A stretch of DNA of 64,000 nt from contig NZ_FOEO01000021.1 of the NCBI RefSeq assembly GCF_900110765.1, positions 20,775 through 84,774 of the forward strand. The letters are read 5' to 3'. Under the pieces are notes generated by a model. The model saw only the letters and a program-made list of their open reading frames with translations, was not told the origin of the DNA and ran no database searches. The first letter of the stretch is position 1. Each line of letters begins with the position of its first letter. Of this stretch, positions 35,801 to 43,129 are shown piece after piece. This DNA comes from Pseudomonas sp. NFACC02. GTDB taxonomy: Bacteria; Pseudomonadota; Gammaproteobacteria; Pseudomonadales; Pseudomonadaceae. The position numbers and the translations under genes were made by a program.

Positions 35801-35868
35801 TGAGCAAGCCTTATCAGGAGGCCGCGTTGCTGGAAAGCATCTCGCACTGGAGTCATGTGCATGTCTGA
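29857..35868 (+). CDS. chpA: ChpA/PilL, multi-Hpt chemosensory histidine kinase
   Basis: This 2003-residue hybrid kinase has an N-terminal Hpt-like module (HQVHGSLQM, His49/52), canonical Hpt histidines in HTLKGSGRM (His670), HTLKGSAYM (His815) and HTLKGGARM twice (His1128, His1275), and a degenerate Hpt at about 961 (TMLGHGAHMA). Then come the dimerisation region (from about 1395), the CheA-type ATPase with N-box MLRNAVDHG and G-boxes DDGAGVDF and GRGVGMDVV, a CheW-like domain and a C-terminal receiver with Asp1932. It phosphorylates PilG and PilH. ATG at 29857; the stop overlaps chpC by 8 bp. Confidence 0.96.
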   Translation: MADRHDYVALEWVKGEIAETLKHARQALDAFAGRPHDPAAMDVCLDFIHQVHGSLQMIEFYGAALFAEEIEQLALALQQGHVGQETEAIQLLHQAMSQLPVYLERVHSARRDLPLVVLPLLNDLRSARGESLLSETSLFSPQLLSIPELDARTLAERDSPELPAKLRKLRQTLQTALVGLLREQDVQTQLDYMGKVFARLEILCKDAPLEPLWRITSALVETMANGNFTNSPALRSLFKDADKELKRLLEQGIAGINQPAPDELLKSLLFYIAKSDSQAQRMMDLKDQYGLVEALPESALVDEERARMAGPDRDAMRSVIIALCDELVRTKERLDVFVRGDRQHVSELNTLLPPLRQIADTLAVLGFGQPRKVIIDQLTVVQGMAQGQREPNDASLMDVAGALLYVEATLAGMAGTVDQSSPEESRLPTTDLSQIHQLVIKEARVVLQQAKDVIDDYIDGELDRERLAPLSAQLIQVRGALAMIPLARASGLLAACNAYIVEHLLVDEARPAWSQLDHLADVIIGIEYYLERMAEDPEAPGEHVLDLAEESLARLGYSPIADIVDVPVLEEVVTDEELSELHERQALISPSKSIAEVLATPLSTVNPPARHVPASLLPPPKGEEAVDDELRDVFLEEADEVLAALREYLPRWLADAGNVSALGEIRRAFHTLKGSGRMVRALILGELAWSVENLLNRVLERSVEADGRVHQLLIDVQMLLPDVIRDFAEDVQRQRDDVDLLAARAHALAQGELAEPATQMPAQPAQPEEEGFDPQLLEIFRQEAQTHLETLNRYLDLSALDDSPSFSDELLRALHTLKGSAYMAGVLPMAELASPLDQLVREFKTNQMAVGQPEIDLLRSAEPLFHKGLAQLKVDPLMPIEGAAAFIDAARALFDARMTEALSGDDEGRRSRRNPQLIASFLAEGMDILLDAENLLKRWRQHPGERQELTALLDELTMLGHGAHMADLPQVDELCEALLDLYGAVEESSLAVSERFFHEAENAHEALINMLDQVAAGQQVQACPERVTALRELLDEALDPGAMGVIKREGGLTTSVTELGEATGVLDAGSEEVPPPRQPPRDELDQEIVDIFLEEAVDILDSAGQALQRWLDDPENPLPLSSLQRDLHTLKGGARMAEIGEVGDLGHELESLYEGLIDRRCAHSPELAELLVRSHDHLSLMLEQLQNRAPLADPEPLIEAIREFRQNHCYVLSQEGGARNVGSMIQPLDERDPELLEIFLEEADDIIESSSAALVRWQADPQNTLEIENLLRDLHTLKGGARMVEIALIGDLAHELESLYEGLASGALKNSALLNGLLQSGHDMLADMVDAVRGYEPLPNPALLIESIAHYSSSGAIQEVATPPQEDSPAVAPPPGAEPPAAAVDGDAERAGPEMVKVPAEQLEDLVNLAGETSIFRGRIEQQVSDAQVTLAEMETTIERMRDQLRRLDIETQGRILSRDLQSERSGYEEFDPLEMDRHSQLQQLSRALFESASDLMDLKETLDTRAHEAETLLLQQARVNTELQENLMRTRMVPFERMVPRLRRIVRQVSGELNKKVKFDVINAEGEMDRNVLERMVAPLEHMLRNAVDHGLESGEKRLAAGKSETGHITLSLAHEGGDIVIEMSDDGAGVDFEAVRRKAIKRGLISPDAELSEHDTLQFILQAGFSTAETITQISGRGVGMDVVHAEVKELGGSMVIDSRSGQGARFRIRLPFSVSVNRALMVQCGEEQYAVPLNSVEGIVRVMPSELEACYQSTPPRYQYGERSYELRYLGELLNNGQPPKLIGQTQPLPVLLVHVHDQWVAVQVDALAGSREIVVKNLGAPFAGVQGVSGATILGDGRVVLILDLFAHIRRLHGRMLALQASGQVPTPFVETEQARPLLVMVVDDSVTVRKVTGRLLERNGMNVLTAKDGVDAMALLQEHRPDVMLLDIEMPRMDGFEVVSKVREDEALKHLPIIMITSRSGQKHRDRAMALGVNDYMSKPYQEAALLESISHWSHVHV

Positions 35869-36352
35869 CACCACGACCCAGACCGCACGGCTGACCAGTC
35901 TCACCGGATTGCTCATCCCTTTGAGCGACCGGCATTTACTGCTGCCTAACGTCGCGGTGGCCGAGCTGATCGACTACCAGGACAGTATCGCCGACCCTGC
36001 CGCACCACAGTGGTACCTGGGGCCGATCAACTGGCGCAACCGCAGGCTTGCGCTGTTGAGCTTCGAAGCCGCCTGTGGCAGCCGTGCCCGCGTCGGTGGT
36101 CGCGCGCGCATCGTCGTGCTCAACGCGCTGGGCGGTCGCCCCGAGCTCAAATTCATTGCCCTGCTGACCCAAGGCATTCCGCGCTCCTGCAAACTCGACA
36201 GCCAGCTCAGTTACGTCGACGTCGCGCTGTGCGAGCTCGAACTGGCGGCGGTGCAGGTCGGCGAAACCGTCGCAAAAGTCCCCGACCTGGTGGCGCTTGA
36301 GCAATGGCTGGTGGACGCGGGACTGGTACAGGTCGCCGGACCGGCGATCTGA
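35861..36352 (+). CDS. chpC: ChpC, CheW-like protein of the Chp system
   Basis: The 163-residue CheW-domain protein contains LTGLLIPLSDRHLLLPNVAVAEL and WYLGPINWRNRRLALLSFE. In P. aeruginosa ChpC follows ChpB; here it directly overlaps the end of chpA and no chpB methylesterase gene is present. The ATG at 35861 (MSDTTTQTARLTSL) is used; an ATG at 35855 is also in frame and neither has a clear ribosome binding site, so coupling to chpA is likely. Confidence 0.88.
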   Translation: MSDTTTQTARLTSLTGLLIPLSDRHLLLPNVAVAELIDYQDSIADPAAPQWYLGPINWRNRRLALLSFEAACGSRARVGGRARIVVLNALGGRPELKFIALLTQGIPRSCKLDSQLSYVDVALCELELAAVQVGETVAKVPDLVALEQWLVDAGLVQVAGPAI

Positions 36353-36429
36353 GCGGAATTGCTTTCAGGTTTTGACGCTGCCGCAGGCCTACGCGTTCGG
36401 CAGAAGCGGTACGAGTGGCACGGTTTAAC

Positions 36430-36500
36430 GCTTTTGATTCTGGCCGCAGGCCGTGGGAGCGTGGCTTGTCCCGCGATCTGCCGCGTAGCGGCAGTAAAAT
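36430..36500. repeat. Degenerate REP-like element with CTTTTGATTCTGGCC leader
   Basis: CTTTTGATTCTGGCCGCAGG is followed by CCGTGGGAGCGTGGCTTGTC and CCGCGATCTGCCGCGTAGCGGC. The leader also occurs at 14702 and 45322, each time next to a REP-like sequence. It sits between chpC and the Fic gene. Confidence 0.65.
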
Positions 36501-36585
36501 CAGACGCCCTGGCCGTCTCAGGCATACCGCATTTACCGAATCCTCCACTACCGGCTCCCCGATATTTCGTTGGACGCTGTGGACT

Positions 36586-36720
36586 ATGAGCCGAATAGGT
36601 TGCATATTCAGCTCATAACATGAGCCGAATAGGTTGCATATTCAGCTCATAGCATGAGCCGAATAGGTTGCATATTCAGCTCATAACATGAGCCGAATAG
36701 ACCCTTTAATCGGCTCGCTT
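36586..36720. promoter_or_regulatory. Four iterated palindromes, candidate operator array ahead of the Fic gene
   Basis: Three 34-bp units start at 36586, 36620 and 36654. Each holds a 29-bp palindrome with 11-bp arms TGAGCCGAATA and TATTCAGCTCA (one mismatch) around GGTTGCA: 36587-36615, 36621-36649 and 36655-36683. A fourth, divergent copy keeps the left arm and pairs GAGCCGA (36690) with TCGGCTC (36710). The array ends 16-20 bp before the likely start codon of the Fic gene, whose product has a C-terminal winged-helix-like part, so autoregulation is the simplest reading. Confidence 0.75.
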
Positions 36721-36735
36721 TTCACGAGGTCTTGT

Positions 36736-37878
36736 GTGAGTCAGTCTTTGAAATGGATTTGGCAGCGTGCCAGATGGCCTGCTTTTACTTGGGATGCGCA
36801 CGCGTTGGCGCCTGTCTTGCGGGCTTGCACGCAGGCGCAGGGAAGGCTGCTGGGCATGATGGGTGCCGCCGGAACTCAAGCCAGTGCGCAGAGCGAACTG
36901 GATGCGTTGCTGCAGAACGTCATCACCTCGTCCGCGATTGAAGGCGAGCAACTGAACGTCGGGTCTGTGAGGTCATCTCTGGCGCGGCGGCTTGGCATCG
37001 AGACTGATGAGCGGGTGACGCCTCGCAGCGAAGGCTTGGCTGACCTGATGCTTGATGCGACCCAGCAGCATCAGGCGCCGTTGACTTCTGAAAGACTGAT
37101 GCGATGGCACAGTCTGCTTTTCCCTGACTCATCGTCATTGCTCTCGAACAATATCCAGGTAGGGGTTCTGAGAGGATCCGAGCCCATGCAGGTGGTGTCG
37201 GGTCGGATTGACCGTCCTGTCGTGCATTTCGAAGCGCCGCCTCGCGAGGGGTTGGAGAAACGCATGGACGACTTCTTCTACTGGTTCAACAGCAGCCGGT
37301 CCGACACGACCCTGGACCCACTGATACGAGCAGGTATCGCGCATTTCTGGTTCGTGACCTTACACCCTTTCGATGACGGAAATGGGCGGTTGACGAGGGC
37401 GATCACCGATTTGGCGCTGGCGCAGGCGGAAAATCAGGCTATTCGGTTTTACGCCATGTCGGCCAGCATTCTTAACAGTCGGCACGAGTATTACCGGATC
37501 CTTGAAGCCTCTCAGCGTGGCGCTCTGGACCTTACGGCGTGGCTTTCATGGTTCCTGCAAATCCTGCTTCACACCCTTGAGCAGGCCGTATTGCGGATTG
37601 ATCGGGTATTAGCCAATGCGCGGTTCTGGCAACAGCACAGCAAGGACGGCTTGTCCCTGGAGCAAATCAAGGTGCTCAACCGGTTGCTTAACGGCGACCT
37701 ACTCGCTGAAAAAGCAGGCACTGGGTTCGAAGGCGGCATCAGTGCCGCGCAATATCAGGCTGTTGCCAAGGTCAGTAAGGCCACCGCCACACGCCATCTG
37801 TCCGATCTCTTGGAAAAAGGCTGTTTGCAGAAGCTACCAGGCGGAGGCCGTAGCACGCGATATCAGATCGCTAGATGA
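36736..37878 (+). CDS. Fic family protein with DUF4172 and C-terminal helix-turn-helix
   Basis: The 380-residue protein starts (V)SQSLKWIWQRARWPAFTWD, the DUF4172 N-terminal module, then carries the inhibitory motif S65xxxE69G70 (SSAIEGE) and the Fic active site HPFDDGNGR with His210. The C-terminal 80 residues (ISAAQYQAVAKVSKATATRHLSDLLEKG) look like a winged helix. Active-site residues for AMPylation are intact and the N-terminal Glu should hold it inactive until released. GTG at 36736 with GAGG 6 bp upstream is chosen; an ATG at 36688 lies inside the operator array with no ribosome binding site. No partner toxin or antitoxin gene is adjacent. Confidence 0.9.
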   Translation: MSQSLKWIWQRARWPAFTWDAHALAPVLRACTQAQGRLLGMMGAAGTQASAQSELDALLQNVITSSAIEGEQLNVGSVRSSLARRLGIETDERVTPRSEGLADLMLDATQQHQAPLTSERLMRWHSLLFPDSSSLLSNNIQVGVLRGSEPMQVVSGRIDRPVVHFEAPPREGLEKRMDDFFYWFNSSRSDTTLDPLIRAGIAHFWFVTLHPFDDGNGRLTRAITDLALAQAENQAIRFYAMSASILNSRHEYYRILEASQRGALDLTAWLSWFLQILLHTLEQAVLRIDRVLANARFWQQHSKDGLSLEQIKVLNRLLNGDLLAEKAGTGFEGGISAAQYQAVAKVSKATATRHLSDLLEKGCLQKLPGGGRSTRYQIAR

Positions 37879-37990
37879 GCACGACCGACCAATCATTACT
37901 CTCACCGTAACGATCCGCACTGCTACTTGATTGATGCCTCAAGCCTCAAGCTCCTAATGTGGCTTACGACAGCGAACTCGTGGAGTCAGC

Positions 37991-39664
37991 ATGGCTACAA
38001 CAACGAAACTTGACCCGCGCTGGTCGCGTCGTCGCAGCGAAAAGCAGCGGCGGCTCGAGCAAGTGCGTTCCTTCGCCGATGGCGTTGTACTGCCCACCGA
38101 CAAGATCGTCGCGGCACTGGAGGCGTTGATTGCGCCCGGTGACCGTGTGGTGCTTGAAGGTAACAACCAGAAGCAGGCGGATTTCCTCTCCCGTTCGCTG
38201 GTCAAGGCCGATCCCGGCAAGTTGCATGACCTGCACATGATCATGCCCAGCGTCGGCCGCGCCGAACACCTGGATCTTTTCGAACGCGGCATCGCCCGCA
38301 AACTCGATTTCTCTTTTGCCGGTACGCAAAGCCTGCGCATCAGTCAGTTGCTGGAAGACGGCCTGCTGGAAATCGGCGCGATTCACACTTACATCGAGCT
38401 GTATTCACGCCTGCTGGTCGACCTGATTCCCAATGTCGTGCTGTCTGCCGGATTCATGGCAGACCGGGCGGGCAACATCTACACCGGCGCCAGCACCGAA
38501 GACACGCCTGCCCTGATCGAACCGGCCGCGTTCAGCGACGGCATCGTGATCGTGCAGGTCAACCAACTGGTGGACGACGTCAGTGACCTGCCTCGTGTCG
38601 ACATCCCCGCCTCATGGGTCGACTTCGTGGTCGTCGCCGACAAACCCTTCTACATCGAGCCGTTGTTCACCCGCGACCCGCGCCACATCAAGCCTGTTCA
38701 CGTACTGATGGCAATGATGGCGATTCGCGGGATCTACGAAAAACACAACGTTCAGTCGCTCAACCACGGCATCGGTTTCAACACCGCCGCCATCGAATTG
38801 ATACTGCCGACCTACGGCGAGTCCCTGGGTTTGAAGGGCAAGATTTGCCGCAACTGGACGCTCAACCCACACCCCACCCTGATTCCCGCCATCGAGAGCG
38901 GCTGGGTTGAAAGCGTGCATTGTTTCGGCACTGAACTGGGCATGGAGAACTACATCGCCGCCAGGCCGGACGTTTTTTTCACCGGACGTGACGGCTCGAT
39001 GCGGTCCAACCGCATGATGTGCCAGTTGGCTGGCCAATACGCGGTGGACCTGTTTATCGGCGCCACGCTGCAAGTGGATGGCGACGGGCATTCTTCGACG
39101 GTCACCCGTGGGCGTCTCGCCGGTTTCGGCGGCGCACCGAACATGGGGCATGACCCGCGTGGTCGGCGTCATAGCACGCCCGCCTGGCTCGACATGCGTC
39201 CGCAAAGCCCGGATACCGATGCCTACCTCGAACGCGGCAAAAAGCTCGTGGTGCAAATGGTCGAGACCTTCCAGGAAGGCGGCAAGCCTACGTTCGTCGA
39301 GACGCTGGACGCCATTGAGGTGGCGAAGAAAAGCGGCATGCCGTTGGCGCCGATCATGGTCTACGGCGACGATGTGACTCACCTGCTCACCGAAGAAGGC
39401 ATCGCCTATCTATACAAGGCGCGCAGTCTTGAAGAGCGTCGGGCGATGATCGCGGCGGTCGCGGGCGTGACGTCCATTGGTCTGCTCCACAACCCGAAAG
39501 ACACGGCCCGCATGCGCCGTGAAGGACTGATTGCGTTGCCCGAAGACCTGGGTATTCGACGCACCGACGCCACTCGAGAGCTGCTGGCCGCCAAAAGCAT
39601 TGCCGAACTGGTGGAGTGGTCCGGTGGTTTGTACAACCCGCCTGCGAAATTCAGGAGTTGGTGA
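37991..39664 (+). CDS. mdcA: MdcA, malonate decarboxylase alpha subunit
   Basis: The 557-residue subunit transfers the acyl carrier from acetate to malonate (acetyl-S-ACP:malonate ACP transferase). It begins with the family lead KLDPRWSRRRSEKQRRL and includes VLEGNNQKQADFLSRSL and GRLAGFGGAPNMGHDPRGRRH. GTGGAG precedes the ATG. It is the first gene of mdcABCDEGH; the stop overlaps mdcB as TGATG. Confidence 0.97.
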   Translation: MATTTKLDPRWSRRRSEKQRRLEQVRSFADGVVLPTDKIVAALEALIAPGDRVVLEGNNQKQADFLSRSLVKADPGKLHDLHMIMPSVGRAEHLDLFERGIARKLDFSFAGTQSLRISQLLEDGLLEIGAIHTYIELYSRLLVDLIPNVVLSAGFMADRAGNIYTGASTEDTPALIEPAAFSDGIVIVQVNQLVDDVSDLPRVDIPASWVDFVVVADKPFYIEPLFTRDPRHIKPVHVLMAMMAIRGIYEKHNVQSLNHGIGFNTAAIELILPTYGESLGLKGKICRNWTLNPHPTLIPAIESGWVESVHCFGTELGMENYIAARPDVFFTGRDGSMRSNRMMCQLAGQYAVDLFIGATLQVDGDGHSSTVTRGRLAGFGGAPNMGHDPRGRRHSTPAWLDMRPQSPDTDAYLERGKKLVVQMVETFQEGGKPTFVETLDAIEVAKKSGMPLAPIMVYGDDVTHLLTEEGIAYLYKARSLEERRAMIAAVAGVTSIGLLHNPKDTARMRREGLIALPEDLGIRRTDATRELLAAKSIAELVEWSGGLYNPPAKFRSW

Positions 39665-40551
39665 TGCGCGCACTCAACGTAGCCTTTGAAGCCTCCGCGC
39701 GATCCCTGCCGTTGGCTGAGCGGCTGGCCGATCTCGCGGTGGATGCACTGATCGACGAGGCCGATCTGTCGCCCAAACCGGCGTTGGTCGACCGCCGCAG
39801 CAGTGGGGCGCACCACGACCTTCATTTGGGATTGATGCACGCCTCGGCGCTTTCGTTGTGGCCGGCGTTCAAGGAAATGGCGGAAGCAGCCGTTGAAATC
39901 GGCGAAATCGGCCAGCCGCTGCGCGAGGCGATTGGCCGCATTGGCCGGGACGGCGAAGTCGCGATGATGCGCACCACCCATGGCGTGAATACTCACCGCG
40001 GCGCGATCTGGGCATTGGGATTGTTGGTCACCGCTGCGGCGCTGGATCCATCTGATTTGTCGGCCGCAGGGCTTGGTTTGCGTGCTGGCTGCCTGGCGCT
40101 GATTGAGGATCGAAACCTGCCTGTTCAGCACAGCCACGGCGCCGAAGTCGCCCGCAAATACGGTGCGATGGGCGCGCGCGAACAGGCGCAGATGGGCTTC
40201 CCGGCGGTGACTCAAAAAGGTTTGCCACAATTGCACCGCAGCCGCGCGACCGGCCATGGCGAACAGAATGCACGGCTCGATGCATTGCTGGCGATCATGA
40301 CCACCCTGTCCGACACCTGCGTGTTGTACCGCGCGGGCGAACAAGGCCTCTCCACGATGCAGAGCGGCGCACAACGCGTGCTGGATGCCGGTGGCAGCGC
40401 GACCCTCAGTGGTCGACGCGCCTTGCATGAGCTGGATCAGCAACTGCTGAGCCTGAATGCTTCTCCGGGTGGGGCCGCTGATTTGCTCGCTGCTTGCCTG
40501 TTCATTGATTGCCTTGAGCCTGTGCTCGGCAATGAAACGAGGAAAGTCTGA
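39664..40551 (+). CDS. mdcB: MdcB, triphosphoribosyl-dephospho-CoA synthase
   Basis: The 295-residue CitG-family enzyme makes the prosthetic group precursor from dephospho-CoA and ATP. Visible landmarks are KPALVDRRSSGAHHDLHLGLM and TTHGVNTHRGAIWALGLL. The ATG shares a base with the mdcA stop. It supplies MdcG, which attaches the group to MdcC. Confidence 0.95.
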   Translation: MRALNVAFEASARSLPLAERLADLAVDALIDEADLSPKPALVDRRSSGAHHDLHLGLMHASALSLWPAFKEMAEAAVEIGEIGQPLREAIGRIGRDGEVAMMRTTHGVNTHRGAIWALGLLVTAAALDPSDLSAAGLGLRAGCLALIEDRNLPVQHSHGAEVARKYGAMGAREQAQMGFPAVTQKGLPQLHRSRATGHGEQNARLDALLAIMTTLSDTCVLYRAGEQGLSTMQSGAQRVLDAGGSATLSGRRALHELDQQLLSLNASPGGAADLLAACLFIDCLEPVLGNETRKV

Positions 40552-40553
40552 TT

Positions 40554-40853
40554 ATGGAAACCTTGTCTTTTGAATTCCCCGCGGGTCAGCCTCCGCTGGG
40601 TCGGGCGCTGGTGGGTTGTGTCGGCTCCGGCGATCTCGAAGTCATGCTGGAACCCGGTCTGCCCGGCAAACTCACCATTCAGGTCGTCACCTCGGTAAAC
40701 GGCAGTTCAGCCCGCTGGCAGCACCTTTTCGAGCGCATGTTCGACGGCCAGACGCCACCCGCCATGAGCATCGACATCCACGACTTCGGTGCGACCCCTG
40801 GTGTCGTCCGGCTGCGGCTGGAGCAAGGCTTCGAGGAGATCGGCCATGACTGA
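40554..40853 (+). CDS. mdcC: MdcC, malonate decarboxylase acyl carrier protein (delta subunit)
   Basis: The 99-residue carrier protein has the attachment serine Ser25 in GCVGSGDLEVML, which takes the phosphoribosyl-dephospho-CoA arm. It begins 2 bp after mdcB and its stop overlaps mdcD by 8 bp. The length and the position between mdcB and mdcD match the operon in other Pseudomonas. Confidence 0.95.
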   Translation: METLSFEFPAGQPPLGRALVGCVGSGDLEVMLEPGLPGKLTIQVVTSVNGSSARWQHLFERMFDGQTPPAMSIDIHDFGATPGVVRLRLEQGFEEIGHD

Positions 40854-41697
40854 TAACGCCCGTTTGTTGAAACAGCACAGCTTCATTGAACTCGGTGCGC
40901 GGCAGCGTGCACGCGCCCTGCTCGACGCAGGCAGTTTTCGGGAGCTGATCGACCCGTTCGCGCGAATGACGTCGCCCTGGTTACCCAAGCAAGGCGTGGT
41001 GCCCCAAGCCGACGACGGTGTGGTGATCGCCAAGGGCTCTATCGGCGGAAAGCCGGTGGTCGTGTGCGCCATTGAAGGCAACTTTCAGGGCGGCAGCATG
41101 GGCGAAGTCGGCGGCGCGAAAATGGCTGGCGCATTGGAGCTGGCGGCCGAGGACAACCGCAAAGGCATTCCGACCGCTGCTGTTTTGCTGCTGGAAACCG
41201 GCGGTGTGCGCCTGCAGGAAGCCAACCTCGGGCTCGCCGCCATCGCTGAAATTCATGCGGCGATAGTCGACCTGCGTCGCTATCAGCCGGTGATCGGTGT
41301 AGTGGCGGGCAGCGTGGGTTGCTTCGGTGGTATGTCCATCGCGGCGGGCCTGTGCAGCTATCTGGTCGTGACGCGGGAAGCGCGTCTGGGGCTGAACGGC
41401 CCGCAGGTGATCGAGCAGGAAGCAGGTATCGAAGAATACGATTCGCGCGACCGGCCCTTCATCTGGAGCATCACCGGCGGCGAGCAACGCTACGCCAGCG
41501 GTCTGGTGGACGCGTTCGTGGCCGATGACGCTGCGGCCATTCAACAGCGCGTCGAAGACCTGCTGCACAAGGGCAAGCCCGAGCAGGAGCGCAGCAGCCA
41601 GTACGCGCTGTTCCTGCAGCGTCTTGGTCAAGTGGATACCACGACGCAGATCGATCCCGCCGCCGTGCGCAGCCTGTATCAAGGAGAACAGCCATGA
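40846..41697 (+). CDS. mdcD: MdcD, malonate decarboxylase beta subunit
   Basis: The 283-residue carboxyltransferase-fold subunit forms with MdcE the decarboxylase that removes CO2 from malonyl-S-ACP. Landmarks include FIELGARQRARALLDAGSF and GVVAGSVGCFGGMSIAAGLC, an oxyanion-type loop. Start 40846 (MTDNARLLKQHSF) lies inside the end of mdcC with GAGGAG upstream; the longer open frame is out of phase with mdcC only by chance. Confidence 0.96.
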   Translation: MTDNARLLKQHSFIELGARQRARALLDAGSFRELIDPFARMTSPWLPKQGVVPQADDGVVIAKGSIGGKPVVVCAIEGNFQGGSMGEVGGAKMAGALELAAEDNRKGIPTAAVLLLETGGVRLQEANLGLAAIAEIHAAIVDLRRYQPVIGVVAGSVGCFGGMSIAAGLCSYLVVTREARLGLNGPQVIEQEAGIEEYDSRDRPFIWSITGGEQRYASGLVDAFVADDAAAIQQRVEDLLHKGKPEQERSSQYALFLQRLGQVDTTTQIDPAAVRSLYQGEQP

Positions 41698-42497
41698 GCA
41701 GCTATTCGACCCGTGGTTTGAAGTGGTTCAACGCGCTGGCCGCTCATGCGGTTGAAGTGACGGGCCTGCCCGCTTCCGTAAAAGCCGCCGACGGCACAAT
41801 GGGCGATCAGCCTGCACGGTTTCTTGCGGTCGTGGCCGACCCCGAGAATCGCTTTCCTCGTGCGCAAAATGGTGAAGTCGGATTGCTCGAAGGCTGGGGC
41901 CTGGCACAGGCCGTGGACACCGCTATCGAGCTGGACCGCCAGAGCGCGAGCAAACGTGCGCTGATCGCAATCATTGACGTGCCGAGCCAGGCCTATGGCC
42001 GCCGTGAAGAAGCATTAGGCATTCATCAGGCGTTGGCGGGTGCGGTGGATGCTTATGCCCGCGCACGTCTGGCGGGTCATCCGGTGATCGGTCTGCTGGT
42101 CGGCAAAGCCATGTCGGGTGCGTTTCTGGCGCACGGTTATCAGGCCAACCGCCTGATCGCCCTGCGTGATCCCGGTGTGATGGTGCATGCGATGGGCAAG
42201 GCTTCGGCCGCTCGTGTGACGTTGCGCAGCGTCGAAGAACTGGAAAAGCTGGCCGCGAGCATCCCGCCCATGGCGTACGACATCGACAGCTACGCAGGCC
42301 TCGGGTTGCTCTGGGAAACCCTGTCGGTGAGTCAGATCGAACAGCCGTCGGCGGCGGATATCAGCGTGGTTCAGGAGTGCCTGATGGCCGCGACAAAAGA
42401 TGCTCTGGCGGGTGCCAACGACCTGAGTTCGCGACTCGGCGCGACCCATCGCAGCGCCTCATCCAAGGTGCGAGAACTGCTGCGGGCGCAGTGGTAA
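41694..42497 (+). CDS. mdcE: MdcE, malonate decarboxylase gamma subunit
   Basis: The 267-residue crotonase-superfamily partner of MdcD includes LIAIIDVPSQAYGRREEALGIHQALAG and GHPVIGLLVGKAMSGAFLAHG, which mirror carboxyltransferase domains. It overlaps mdcD by 4 bp (ATGA) and mdcG by one base (TAATG). Confidence 0.96.
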   Translation: MSSYSTRGLKWFNALAAHAVEVTGLPASVKAADGTMGDQPARFLAVVADPENRFPRAQNGEVGLLEGWGLAQAVDTAIELDRQSASKRALIAIIDVPSQAYGRREEALGIHQALAGAVDAYARARLAGHPVIGLLVGKAMSGAFLAHGYQANRLIALRDPGVMVHAMGKASAARVTLRSVEELEKLAASIPPMAYDIDSYAGLGLLWETLSVSQIEQPSAADISVVQECLMAATKDALAGANDLSSRLGATHRSASSKVRELLRAQW

Positions 42498-43129
42498 TGA
42501 ACAGCTGCCTGCCGGTGTGGCCCCATGATCTGCTGTGGGGTTTGTCCGTGGTTCACCTGCCGGCCGATGCTCCCGCGTGGGTGATGGAGTTGGTCGGCGC
42601 GGGTCAGCCGGTGGTCGTGCGTCGAGCGCAGGTCGCAGAGGGATGGGTGGCCGTGGGTGTGCGGGGTCATCCGCGCGATCAGCGTTATGCCACGGCCATG
42701 AGACTGACCGATGTCACGCGCCGTGTTCGTCCTGAAGCGTTGATCGAGGCTGCGGACAGTCACGCCGCTGACTGGCCCGCCTTGCATGCCCTTCGGCAAA
42801 TACGTCCGGTGATGGACGCGGTGGGTTTGCCGTGGGGCGTTGCAGGGAGCGTCGGGTTCGAACTGGCATGCGGTGCGGCGGTGCTGCATCAGGACAGCGA
42901 TCTTGACCTGATCCTGCGCACCAGGACTTTTTTCAGTCGTGAGCAGGCCGCTGCACTGGTCGATGCGCTGGAAGGTGCGGTGTGCCGCATCGACCTGCAA
43001 CTCCAGACGCCAGCCGGCGCTGTCGCCTTGCGCGAGTGGGCAGGCTCGGCGCGTCAGGTCTTGCTCAAAGCCAATGATGCGGCGCGTCTGGTGGCTAACC
43101 CGTGGTTGCCAGAGGAGTGCGCAGCGTGA
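42497..43129 (+). CDS. mdcG: MdcG, phosphoribosyl-dephospho-CoA transferase
   Basis: The 210-residue nucleotidyltransferase-type enzyme (CitX/MdcG group) loads the prosthetic group onto apo-MdcC. WGVAGSVGFELACG is followed by the Asp pair SDLDLILRT, which fits a metal-binding active site. ATG at 42497 shares a base with the mdcE stop; the stop overlaps mdcH as GTGA. Confidence 0.95.
   Translation: MNSCLPVWPHDLLWGLSVVHLPADAPAWVMELVGAGQPVVVRRAQVAEGWVAVGVRGHPRDQRYATAMRLTDVTRRVRPEALIEAADSHAADWPALHALRQIRPVMDAVGLPWGVAGSVGFELACGAAVLHQDSDLDLILRTRTFFSREQAAALVDALEGAVCRIDLQLQTPAGAVALREWAGSARQVLLKANDAARLVANPWLPEECAA

Noticed and set aside
34312..35916. 534-codon antisense open frame inside the chpA kinase and receiver part
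   Set aside because: Same cause as above; the sense strand carries the CheA and receiver motifs.
36586..36720. CRISPR array
   Set aside because: Only three direct units with no variable spacers; the units abut and are palindromic operators.
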